Assembly: GCA_027382625.1 (NCBI GenBank)
Contig: JAJKFJ010022925.1
Span: 1 to 64,000 of the forward strand
Source of the DNA: Tetmemena sp. SeJ-2015
Lineage: Eukaryota > Ciliophora > Spirotrichea > Sporadotrichida > Oxytrichidae
Length of the DNA stretch: 64,000 bases
Direction of reading: 5' to 3'
The notes below the pieces were generated by a model. That model did not search any database. It saw nothing but the letters and a program-made list of their open reading frames with translations, and was not told the origin of the DNA. The stretch's first letter is position 1. The number at the start of each line of letters is the position of its first letter. The position numbers and the translations under genes were made by a program. Positions 38,812-49,400 of the stretch are shown piece after piece.

Positions 38812-39045
38812 GTCAAATTAATTCAATTTCTATTTAAAATGCATCCAAAATTATTCGTTTATTGTTTGAAGTAGATCTCAGTTCAACTGATGGTATTTTT
38901 AAATATTATAGACTATAACACACTTAATAAATTAAACTAATACGACTATTGCTTTCTTTATCATAGATAAGATATTAATCTTAAATCATTTTATTTATGG
39001 AGTAGTCGCGTCACTAAATTACCTAAAAGACAGAAAATTCCGAAC

Positions 39046-39359
39046 ATGGCTTTGCTAATAAAGATGCTCAAATTCAATGTCTTTAAATTCTATAATTTAA
39101 TTCAACGCCCTTCTATTCACGGGAGGAATAGGCATGACTGCTTATCAATATCCTGAACTCAGGAACGAACCAGGCTAACTTTTTAATGCCATGAGGAGAG
39201 CTAGTAGAGTTGCAAAAGCTGGTGTCCTAATGCTCAGAGACTATCAAGAGGTACGTCAATTCTTACCAAAACCATCACCATAGCATTTATGTCAAAGGTA
39301 ATAACGATATGATATAGGCACCTGAGATAACATCAGAGGTTCATTAAAAAGCAGCTCAA
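39046..39359 (+). CDS. ADCK1/UbiB-family gene, germline segment 1 of 3 (displaced downstream)
   Basis: Encodes the N-terminus: MALLIKMLKFNALLFTGG, then AYQYPELRNEPGQLFNAM, RRASRVAKAGVLMLRDYQE and APEITSEVHQKAAQ. This corresponds to the membrane-anchored N-terminal part of ADCK1 that is missing upstream of the segment at 26111. It has a 28 bp IES (39071-39098, pointer AATTCAA) and an intron (39251-39317). It ends at the 11 bp pointer AAGCAGCTCAA (39349-39359), identical to the start of segment 2 at 26111-26121. So the first part of the gene lies about 9 kb downstream of its end, and inside the LIS1 gap. Confidence 0.92.
39071..39098. other. 28 bp IES, pointer AATTCAA
   Basis: AATTCAA at 39071-39077 and 39099-39105. 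Removal joins MLKF to NALLFTGGIGMTAY in frame; unremoved, the frame ends shortly after. Confidence 0.8.
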
Positions 39360-39428
39360 GTGGAAAAATATAAACAATTTAAATTTAAAAGTATAACTTT
39401 TTTCTTACCAATAATAGCCTATTTTATG

Positions 39429-40803
39429 TCAAAGCTTAATCATACTAGCATTTAGGCCATTTAAATTTTAGGCTTTGTACTTTTGACTTACAATAGAGTT
39501 GACTCCAGCACCCTAACCTGAGCTTCCCTGTAATCCATTTTTAGGGAGAGTGACACCACTTTGATTTTTCTTGCTTGCAATTAGTGATTAGTTGTGTGCG
39601 TTGAGTTGATTCTTCAGTTGGTTGCTTTGATTAATTCCTAGTCCTAAGTTAGCAGCACCGTAATCCACACTCTTATTGACACTTATCAAGTTCTATGATT
39701 GATTCTGGCCTGAGTTATAGTTATTAATTATGGATCTGTTAACTGATAGTCTTTTCATGTGAATATTGTGCAAATTCTCCTTCTTGTTTCGCTCTTGATT
39801 TTTCTCTGTAGAGTCAATTTCATTGGCTCTTTAAATCATTTTGGTGTAGTAATCTTTGGATTTAACATCAATAGATTTTGCAACTTACTGCGAGCGATAA
39901 TCTAAAATTAAGAACTAGATTTTGAATTATCTGGTTGGGCTGAATTAAAGTTCTTTTGGTTAATTTTAGAATTTCTTGTGGGGGAAATGCCGCCATTTAA
40001 AGCTTGCAGTTTAGAGTCTAAGAGAATCTTCTTGGATTGGCTAGTAACTAGCTGAGGCATGCTCTAGATAGAATTAGCAGCATAAGATTGGGAAAGATTA
40101 GTAGGGCGAGAACTTTTTCTCTGTCTCAGCTGGTATTTAAGAAAAAGAAATATTCTTAAAGGAGAGTAGGCTGATTGTAAGCACTCTCAGGATTCTTGAA
40201 GGTGAATTCGTAACCGTCATTAGCATCTTGATCTATGCCGATTATTTATTCAATGCTCTCTATATCCTTATCCTTTGCAGACAATAGTTCAGAACAAATT
40301 AAAGGATATGATTCAGCTGGATTCTTAACATTCCTGAGCTACTCTAAGTTGAAATATGCTTCCTGGGGAGAGGATTGAACCAACTTAGCTTTGTCCCTTT
40401 GCTCTCTGATCTTCTTAAGCATCATGTCTCTGAGTTCCTCTCTCGCCTTATCTTCGCCCTACTTTTTTAGCTTTAGGGTTTGCTGCTTCAAGCCTCCCAG
40501 ATCTTTCATAACTGCATTGGCTTTATTGAGCTCAACTAAATTCTTTGGCTTAATTGTAAGTTCATCTACTACACCTCCAGTGATAGACTTATCTAATTTA
40601 CCAACTGGTGCTGCACTCATTGAAAGTCTCATACTGTTTTAATTTCTACTATCATTCTTTTGAAGCTTGAGAGCTGCACCTGTAGTGCTCTAATTAGCTT
40701 AAATGTCATTATTTGTGTGGCCTGTATAGGAGTTGTCTAGGAACTGATTGTGACCAGGCAATTTGACTTCCTTAATCCAAAATGGCTTGTTATAGCCCTT
40801 CAT
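39429..40803 (-). CDS. N/S/Q-rich hypothetical protein
   Basis: Starts MKGYNKPFWIKEVKLPGHNQ at 40803 and reads through numerous TAA/TAG glutamines. The middle is helical and charged (LKKQGEDKAREELRDMM, LKKIREQRDKAKL); the C-terminal half is low complexity, ending GLNASMIKL before TGA at 39429. Frame breaks near 40140 (a 35 bp insert with pointer CT would repair it) and near 39890 indicate IESs. No known domain is recognised. It lies within the LIS1 gap, convergent with ADCK1 segment 1. Confidence 0.7.
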
Positions 40804-41159
40804 AGTGTTTAGATATTGCTTTCTTTTGTCTACTTAAAAATATTTTAAATAATAAAATTATAAATTGAGACCCTGATGTTGTCACGATGCTAAAGTTCTC
40901 TCTCACTAGGGTGATGCTTATTATAATGTTTTTATTTTCTTCTATTTCTCATTTAAGTTGAGAGTTATTTTATATTCTATAGACTTAATTTTGTTTCTCA
41001 AAAATTGTGTCTGATTTAATTTAAGAAAATGACACTGTATAAGCAAAAAGGGAAGTGCAAGCTCTAAATCTTCCCAGCAGAATCGTAAAAATTAAAGCCC
41101 AAAAAAATATATTGGACTATTTTTTCTCTCTATCTTTCTACAGGCTAAATCTATTTCAT

Positions 41160-43445
41160 TCATAAAATAGTTCTATTTAGAATCTTCCTCCTTTACAATT
41201 TAAAACATATAGCTTTTTCCTAATTCCTAAACTTATTTAAATCTACTTAGATGTGTTTATAAGCTAGCTCAAGATAATCGTCCACTATTCTCATATCTTG
41301 AAGTTCCTTTTCTTTCTGAGCGAAGTCCTTTCTAGCTTACTCAATATCTAATTCGATTCTTTCTTCAGACTAGCTAAACTCCTGCCACTACTTAAAATAT
41401 AAGTAATATTCTTTCCCTTATCTTTCTGATTTTTACTCTATACCTCTTAGTCCTCACTCTTGTACTGATCAACGAAATCCTTATACTCTTACTGCTCAAA
41501 CTTTTAGATATCTTTTTCCAAAATACTGAGCTCCCTCTCTCTTTCCTCAATTTGGTTTTCATTCCATATTCTGAACAACTCTATAATACACTCTTTGAAA
41601 GTGCCGAATTCCAAATAAGTGCAGTCTCTATACACCTTCTTTTTGAAAGTTTACTGGTGCAGTTTCTTGTCTCCTGGTATCTTAAAGTCATTGCAAAACT
41701 TCTTGAAGAACTGCAAGTTAAGCTTGTTCTACTCAATGCCTACTTATTCAAAAGTAGGGTGGTCGTTCAAAGATACGCTCTGATTGCAATAGAATTTGAA
41801 GATTTCCAGAAGGGCTGCTTCCTTCTTCTTCTGTAATTAATCTCTGAGTTTTGGGTCTTTCTATTTCTCCTCAGCTGCTTTTTCCTTCAGGAATTAATCA
41901 TAAGAAGACGTAGGCTATTGAGGAGAGGAGTTCTCTCCCTCGTTTTAAATTGTCTCAAAAGGAATGGAGCTGTGTAAGCTCTCAAGTCTTTGCTTTAGCT
42001 CATTTAGTCGCTCCCTAATTTCATCATTGTTGCTTAAATTGGAGTGTTTGTATTCTTTGAGGAGCTGTCTGAAGTCCTAAACCACTGTGACCTTTTAGGG
42101 CTAAGGTGGATTGTATTCTAGATCTTAATCATGGATCTTAATCAGGTCAGCATTCCTAGGTTTCTGCTACTAATCTTCACCATCTTCTTCTTAAAAAATA
42201 AACAAACCTTGTGAGTTAAAGTTAGCTAGAGTCTGATAAAACTACTTGAACTCATTGTCAAGCTTATCTTATGCATTCAGTTCATTTAATTGGAGTTCTA
42301 TGTCAATTTGTAACTCCTTTTGCATTCTCTAGTTTACTACTTCGAGAACCTTGTAATTTGCATTAATTTGCCTTGAGAAATTCAGCAGAGAATCTATGCA
42401 GACTTAAGGAGTGATGGAAAGATTTTGGTTGATCAAAATAACTTTGCTGATGTTCAAATATTCTCTATATATTTCTCTGATTAGTTGCTTTTCAGTTGGT
42501 AGCTAAATTAAAATCTTAGATAAATGAACTACTCATAGTATAACTTGTCCTTAGAATTCTATTCTGAGGCTTTCTGATAAGCAAAAAGCATGATATCTCT
42601 TAAAATCAAACCAGATAGCCTCTTCTCCACTAAAACTGGATCCACTTCTCTCTCCTACTAGAAAGTTTTCAGCTTGGCTTCTTTCTTAATTATAGAGCTT
42701 TGAGTCATAAGTTCTTTAGCAGTGGCTTTCTTTTTCTTGTCATTAAGCTATATATAGATATTTTATTCATCATATTCTTTCTCGTCTTCCACTTCTTCAT
42801 TTGTTTATTTTGTAACTTTATTTTATTTGGATGATTCATTCCCTGTGAGTTATTTCTCGTCCACTTCTTCTTCCTCATCTTCATCATCATTTTGATAATT
42901 ACTTTACTTTGACTTTTTGAATTTGCTGTGAGGCGTAGCTTCCTTAGATCTCAACTTAGACTGCGAGTTTTAGGCAGCCTTTTTTAGGCCGTGCTATTCT
43001 TGCTCAGAAAATGTAACCTCCTTCACCACCTATTTATCAATTGAACTATTCAGATTAGCTTTGAGTTGTCTTGCAACTTCAGCTATATCGTTCTTTACTT
43101 GATATAATTTATATGAATTTATAATTTCTTTTGTGTGGGTGTGGGCCTGACATAGATGTTAGCATACTAGCTGATAATCTCTTGCAACTTAGCGATTGAG
43201 CATTCGTCCACTGCTTTGGCCATCAGATACAAATTGTACAGTTCGAGGGTGTTCAAATGCTCCAGTGAGTCATCCAAAGTTTTAACTTAAACTTAAGCTA
43301 CTTAATTAGATTAGGGCACTGGCTGTGTGACTACTTTTGGAGGAATTTTCTCCCCTAAAACAGCACTAAACAAGGAGCCAACAGAGTTAGAATTTGAGTT
43401 CTAAAGTAGCGAGTCATTAAAGTCAGTTGGGGTGCCTTGGCCCAT
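41160..43445 (-). CDS. Long coiled-coil protein
   Basis: Starts MGQGTPTDFNDSLLQNSNS at 43445. A helical region (HLNTLELYNLYLMAKAVDEC), an acidic tract (DDEDEEEEVDEK) with Lys-rich flanks, and long coiled coils (LRDQLQKKKEAALLEIFKF, EERERELSILEKDIQ, ARKDFAQKEKELQDMR) follow, to TGA at 41160. Frame interruptions around 43115, 42500, 42190 and 41390 are AT-rich and short, consistent with IESs or introns. No catalytic motif is seen. A cytoskeletal role would fit the coiled coils but is inference only. Confidence 0.7.
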
Positions 43446-43629
43446 GTTTCTATTTTTGTAACGTTCATATAGCTATTTGTTTTAGGATGAGTTTTTTTAC
43501 AGTGTCTAATTCCTGCTGCCCTGGGGTAGTTCCATTTAATAAGATTAATTTATTTTTTCTTCTTCTTTATGTCATCAGCTTAAATGCGAATGATTACCCA
43601 ATCAAAGTTAAGTTATTTATTTGAGTGAA

Positions 43630-45520
43630 ATGGCTTAAACGATACTTGCAAGGAGCAGTGACAAGTTTGTTCCTGCTAATGTAAATATATTTTCATGCAG
43701 AATTTGAAGCATCTAACTTATTGTAACTGTAGATGATGAGATCTGAAAAAGCACTAAACAAATCTCAGATGCAACCCTACGATGCTCACATAAGTGACCT
43801 CTAAAAAATCGTGAGCCTGACAAACAAAAGGAATCTAGCGATCTCTGCTAAACAGAAAAAGGAAGTTATGGATAAAGTGCTCTAAGTAGCAGAGAATAAA
43901 CATAAGATGATTCAGTAACTCACTGAAAGTAAACACAGAAAGGAAAATTTTGAGTAAAATTTCAGCTCAGATCCATTCAAGTTTCAATATGGGAAACAAG
44001 CAGAGAACATTAGTTCAAATCAGAATAGGGCCATGTCATATGACAGAGCCAATAATATATAGTTAGGAACTAGCTCAAGCCAAAAATAGATAGATGCAAA
44101 TCCAAAATGAGGCTCAAAGATAGTAGTATATGACAACTTAATTGTTTTTGTTTTAAGAATTATATGGCTTGGTATAACTACTACTAAATAAAAAATTGTT
44201 TAGATGTTAAATTCAAGAATTTAGAGTCTTTTATTGTTTGTGAAAATATCTTTATGCATTTTTATAAAGTAAGCTTTTATTTTATTTAAAGTACTATCAG
44301 TAACAATTAGCTCAGCAGCAGTAACTGCAATAGCTTGCTGAGAGATAAAGAATGATGGAACAGTAAGCTGTAGCCCAAGAAGCTATAGAGCATATAAAGC
44401 TGCTCCAACTTGAGCCCCAAAGAAAGCTTAAAGAGTTGCAAGAACTTTAGAGCAAGCTTTCTTAATTTTAGAGTCCACAGTAATATAATCCTTATTAGCC
44501 CAACAACCCCTATTCTTAATTTCAATATGGCCAGCAATAGTAGCCATATACTTAGCTCCCACTCATTCAGCCTCAGCATCAGAATCCTAATCTGCTTTTG
44601 AATTACTTGAATGGCTTTTATAATTAAGGTGCCAGCAATCAACTCCCTTTTAACTAGCAATAGTAGCTCCCAGACTATTAGAACTAGATTCAGCAACCTC
44701 TATAAAATTATCAGCCTTAAGTCTAACCTCCTTACTTGGATAATAGAAACTAGCAAGAAAATCAAAATATGGGCTTGATGGAAGCTGCTCCATATGCAAA
44801 TCCTCAAGACTAAGAAGAGAGCCTTGACAAGTATTAGACTTCACAAGTTAAGAATCCCTTGGTGAGGACTGTTCTAGACTCAAGCACAGTCAATTTGTAA
44901 AAGAAAGATCTGGGCTAGTTGGAGAAGAGGAAGCGAAGATTGCTTCTCGAATATCAAAATCTCAAGAATAAGAACACTTTGGAAATAATATAAAGTTGTC
45001 ACTTTAATATACTTTTCTGAACAGAGTAGACAACTAAAACAATTAGAAGGCGCTGATTGATGCATATAACATGCAGCAGTTACAGCATCAGATGATGATT
45101 TAGGAGCAGCAGTTACAGCAACAGTAGAAACTATAAGAGATTCAAATGCTTCATTAAAACAAGCAACTTAATTAAGAAGCGCTCAACAGCTCAATCTATT
45201 GATTACCTTATTCAAATGTATAAATTCATTTTATAAAATGATGAATGGCCCAGCAACAAGATCTGATATTAAAGTTGATGAATGAGATGCAGTCTAAGAA
45301 AGAACTTGAAGTCAAGGAGAAGAATTAAAAGTTGCTTAATAAGATAAAGCAGGAAGAGATGCGAGCTAAGAAACTGAAGAACAAAATAAATTAGAGCATC
45401 TTGATGTAGCTATAAGCAGGAGGCGTGAATGTTAATCAAACTCTAGATGCACCAGCAATATAGGGCCTTATTTCAGATGAGGATGATGATATGGCTTCTG
45501 ATTCTGATCTTGATTTATGA
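43630..45520 (+). CDS. Q-rich coiled-coil protein split by a 966 bp IES
   Basis: Begins MAQTILARSSDKFVPAN at 43630. A 52 nt GT-AG intron (43681-43732) joins this to MMRSEKALNKSQMQPYDAH and a helical region (KQKKEVMDKVLQVAENKH). At the pointer GATGCA the frame jumps from 44093 to 45059, giving KQIDAYNMQQLQHQMMIQEQ in phase. A Gln-rich coiled coil follows, then LKLMNEMQSKKELEVKEK and an acidic end (DEDDDMASDSDLDL) before TGA at 45518-45520. A further break near 45200-45255 must also be an IES, but its pointer is not resolved. The gene is unrecognised. It lies within the LIS1 gap. Confidence 0.72.
44093..45058. other. 966 bp IES, pointer GATGCA
   Basis: GATGCA at 44093-44098 and 45059-45064. 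Its removal restores the Q-rich gene. The IES is not empty: it carries a minus-strand, protein-like reading frame (see 44290-44960). Confidence 0.8.
44290..44960 (-). pseudogene. Protein-like frame with two in-frame TGAs inside an IES
   Basis: Minus strand, TAA/TAG as Gln: SLEQSSPRDSQLVKSNTC, LHMEQLPSSPYFDFLASF, EVRLKADNFIEVAESSS, KYMATIAGHIEIKNRGC, YITVDSKIKKACSKVLAT, then Ala/Leu-rich residues. Codon use looks genuine, but TGA interrupts it about 18 codons before KSNTC and again before VGAKYM. It may be a decayed germline-limited gene, or a gene with tiny nested IESs around the TGAs. I do not recognise the family. Confidence 0.4.
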
Positions 45521-45592
45521 TTTCCTTTATAACTTAAATTATCTTGTGTCTGATTTAGTTTATAAAACTTTAAGATTAATATTTAAAAAATC

Positions 45593-45829
45593 ATGAACTC
45601 TACTTCTGGCAGGCAGCCTATGAATGAGGAGCTTTTGCTGATTAGAATGAATATTAGCTCTTACGAAGACACTCTGCGTAAATTAGAAGAAGATTTGGAA
45701 AACACAGAGGACGAGTAATTGTATGCTCAGTTGGAGAGTTAATATGAAGTGGTGGAGAGGACCTTATCTCAGTAAAAGTCTAAACTACAAACTCTAGAGA
45801 TCAAGCACAAAGAAGAAAGAAAACTTTGA
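45593..45829 (+). CDS. 78-residue coiled-coil protein
   Basis: A complete short frame: ATG 45593 ([19 protein letters not shown]), a continuous heptad-like helix ([37 protein letters not shown]), and TGA 45827-45829. TAA/TAG codons are used as Gln at several positions. It ends only 59 bp before the LIS1 segment 2 pointer. It needs no IES removal. It could be an independent small gene or one segment of a larger scrambled gene. Confidence 0.6.
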
Positions 45830-45888
45830 ATTAGAAATAACAACTTTACTTATTATCTTAGTCTTTTCTATTAAAAGATATATAGATA

Positions 45889-46091
45889 ATTTAGTATTCC
45901 ATCCTGGTGGTAAATATCTGTTGTCATCGAGTGACGATAAGAGTTTGCGCATATGGGATTTGAGCAATGGCAGGTGCTACAGAAAGATATTAAACGCGCA
46001 CGATCACTTCGTCAGCACTATAGATATGAAAGCCAAAATTGTGGTGACTGGCTCTGTCGATAAATCTCTCAAGATTTGGACCTGCCGCTGA
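45889..46091 (+). CDS. LIS1: LIS1, germline segment 2 (C-terminal WD40 blades)
   Basis: Starts at the 13 bp pointer ATTTAGTATTCCA (45889-45901) shared with 32135-32147. It encodes [40 protein letters not shown] and the terminal [16 protein letters not shown] before TGA 46089-46091. These are the last WD40 repeats of LIS1, absent from segment 1. By itself the piece has no start and would be unannotatable. Confidence 0.96.
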
Positions 46092-46437
46092 ACTCATGCC
46101 TCTGCTTCTCAATTGATTATAGCTTAAGCCCAGTAAGGGCCCTTTTCGGATATAGTAGATGAAGAAATTAGTGACTGAAAGGTATATGTATATGTGAATA
46201 CACGCTTCTTGAGCAGCTCTCTTACTTTGCATATATAGATGTTATTTTACATGCTTAGTTTAGAGGAATATATGAATTCACTAATCTTATTCCTACACGA
46301 CTATTTAGGCTAATATTTTGGGAAATGTAAGGAATAAAATGAACTAATTTACATCTTTTTAGTTATATATTAAAGTTTTCAAGACTGATAGCTATTGGTA
46401 AAAATAAATAAGGTATTATTTTGGGAAGTATGCTACC
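46092..46437. other. No gene recognised
   Basis: Intergenic AT-rich sequence between the LIS1 3' end and the 3' end of the minus-strand DENN gene. No conserved coding sequence is seen. Confidence 0.4.
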
Positions 46438-49400
46438 TCATCGATACCTTTTGACTTTATAGCACCCTTTACTACTACTGTGGATTTTACTCGGAACTAA
46501 CTTTACTAGACTAGATCTTTTACTCCTAATTTAAAAATTAACATTAGAGTTTTAAAATATATCCTCGAGATTCTTTGAGGACATAGTAAAACTAGATTGA
46601 TTTGAAAGAGATTGTTAAGCCATTCTTTAATTTTAGAGCATTATTTGAGCCTCCCTCGGGTCTTTAGGAGGTTTATAAAAATTCTGGCCTGATAAGTTTT
46701 GGACAGGTCTCTATTATTTCTCTGCATTTCTAGAGGCAGCCTCAGAGGGTATCTTCTTATGTTGGGGTAAGGAACTAGGAGTAACATCTAAATTTATTAT
46801 AATTAATAATCAGTAGAAGAGTCTTATTTACTCAATCCTCTAATCATTACTGGAGTCTGATTAGAGGATCGAGATGCTGATGCATTTGAAAGCCTACCTC
46901 CTACAGAGGAAGAAAAATCAGACCCTCCTCTATTACCCATGCCAAATGATCCTCCATGTCTGCTTGAGTTCATCACATCATTTTAAATATAATTTATAAT
47001 GGCTTCTGCAGTGACTGGTTAATTATTCTTTTGCCATTATTGAAGTTAAATGTTCTACATTAGGGGGTTAGGGTTAATGTTAACATTCATATGCTTATTC
47101 ATTTGCTCAGGTATTCCCTATGTAACTAAGTCTGAGAGGATTATTTCTTTAGAGTACTGCATCTCTCTTCTAAACTCTTCTAAGTTCTTGCTAAAGTACT
47201 TGACTATGCTTTTATTTGCGTATTATGCGTAAGTCATAATTTTCTCTATTCTCTCCAGGTCACTGAGTGAAGTTATAAACGACCCAGCGCCACTTCCACT
47301 CTTATGACTCCCTTCTTTCTTCTTCATGAAGTAATTAGAGAGACTTTTCTTTTCACTCTAGTGCACATCATCTCCCTTTATTGACTAATTTTCTCCAAAA
47401 TCGCTCTCTCTATCCTATTCTCTACCATTTTTAGAAGCTTTGATTGAATTCCTAACTGCATCATACACTGAGTTTGCTACTCTACTCAGAGATGAACCTC
47501 TTGCTGGAGATTGCTCAAGTTTCCTCAATTTTTCAGAGTCTAGCTTCTGTGCTGAGTTTTGAGAAGCCTTAGCAATCACCTTTTTCTTTTCTAGTGGCAA
47601 GTACTTTTTAATTTAAGAGACATTCGCTTTTATCCTGAGTTGTGAGTAATCTAGATCGAGCATGAATATTGGCAGTCGCATGATTTTGAAGTAAAGAATG
47701 ATGTTCCAAAAGACTGTCTTGCTTTCTCGGAGAAAGTTCTCCTTAAGGACAATTTATTCACCCTTGTTTTCAATCAAGTTTATATACTCCTTGTATAGAG
47801 TGATTGGTGAAAGCATCTATATACTCATTCCATCTCGACCTTTCAAAAAGTCTGTTTTGTATTCAGAGTAAACGGTGAATTTTGGCACATAGCATTCTTT
47901 ACAAATCGGGCATCTTATCACATAGTTGCTCAAATTTTTTGAAAAGCCAGTTAAAAGTTCCTCCTCTTTTAGAGGCTTGTCACACTATTGGCAAATGGTG
48001 TCAATCTCCAAGAAAATGCTGTTTTCCAAAATTTAGCTTAGCTTAACCTGAGAAGTTCTCATAGACTCAATCTAAGTTTCAGCATCACCAGAGTTGAGAT
48101 CACTCTCTGATCTCGCATTAATCGATGTGAATGGGTTTTTACCTTTGACACTGCTTGATTTCTCCTCTTCAGCTTGTTGTTTATATTCAAACTCTTTAAG
48201 CTTTTGTTGAAAATCTTCAGGAGTGAATTTAAGATAGGATTCCTTTTGTTGCAGCACAGGGTATCTTACATTAGATTATGCGCTTTACTTTCCATTGGTT
48301 TCATTATACTTTTTACTTATCAGAAAAGCCTAGTAGTAAGTACCAAATGTGACTTTATCAGGATCGATCTTGTGCTTTTTCATATCAGCAAACAGCTCTT
48401 GAATCTCATCTTGAAGTCTACAAGTTCCACAAGCCTCAAACAGTCGTCTGTAAATCATTTCTGCGTCCCTCATTGGAGTGAGTTTCCTTTATACATACTC
48501 AAGAAGTCTTTTAGCAAAGAATACTAGCTCTTTGGAGTGATTGTGATACATAGGAAGTGTCGTACAAAATATTTGAAACCAAAGCACGTAAATGATTTCA
48601 GTAAGATATCTTGCCCACTCTGCATCGTGCATCTTCGAGAGTTATTCATTGGTAACTATTGACTTAACGAGATAACCAGTCTCTTAGTTGTAATTTTCTA
48701 TTCCACGTGGCATGTAGAAGAGACTCAAATCAAATTTTGGGAAAGTTTAGTGCTTGTATAAAGAATGAGGCTCGAGACCCTCTTCACATGGAGCCATAGT
48801 TTTCACAGCTTTCTTCTCCTTAAATGGTCTTACTATCTATGGCATCTTTTTCGTTCTTTTAAGATTCAACTAATCATCGAACCACATAATCTAATCATCT
48901 TAGTCACTTTTACCAAAAGACCTCGCCTCAATAAAGTTAGCAAAGAGTGTGGTCTCTGTTAGCTTGTAAATAAGAGTTGTATTTGATGTTGCTTCTTTAG
49001 CTGCTCTGAACTTTTTGAAATCGAAGAAATCCTTAGAGTCGAAGAAAACATCTTTATTTGCATCTGGTGTGTTCAGGAATTTGGTGTAGCCAGACATTAA
49101 ACTTGACATGAACTCTAGAAAAGCATCTCTTATTTCATAAGGATCCAGTTCAAAATCGTTTTGCTCCTCAGGATCATATTGCCTCTGCTCAAATGCAAGA
49201 TCAACTTAGTCTAGCATAGGATCTGGTCTTATAATTCCTTGAGTTGCCTTTTAAAGCCTAGTTTTGAGAGTCTTATAAATTTTGCTTGGCAATTTAGGTT
49301 AGGGGTCTCTTAGAGAAATGGAGCCGTTGTCTAAGTCAACTCTGTAGACTTCATTTGGTATTTCATACTAATCCTCCTTTATGATAAAAGGCTCAATTCC

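Larger units (their letters stand above)
32135..45888. other. 13,754 bp gene-bearing gap between the two LIS1 segments
   Basis: The pointer ATTTAGTATTCCA occurs at 32135-32147 and again at 45889-45901. Joining there gives [19 protein letters not shown], the exact LIS1 continuation, while reading straight on gives non-conserved sequence. The gap holds cofilin, dUTPase, an FYVE-type gene, an NDUFAF3-like gene, segment 1 of the scrambled ADCK1-like gene, two low-complexity genes, a Q-rich gene and a 78-residue protein. Relative to LIS1 it is an IES; relative to the other genes it must also contain retained DNA. Confidence 0.92.

Noticed and set aside
44290..44960. Ty1/copia RNase H similarity (AEAE followed by YMA)
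   Set aside because: Only a superficial likeness to the TEAEY motif; none of the other RNase H or reverse transcriptase motifs is nearby.
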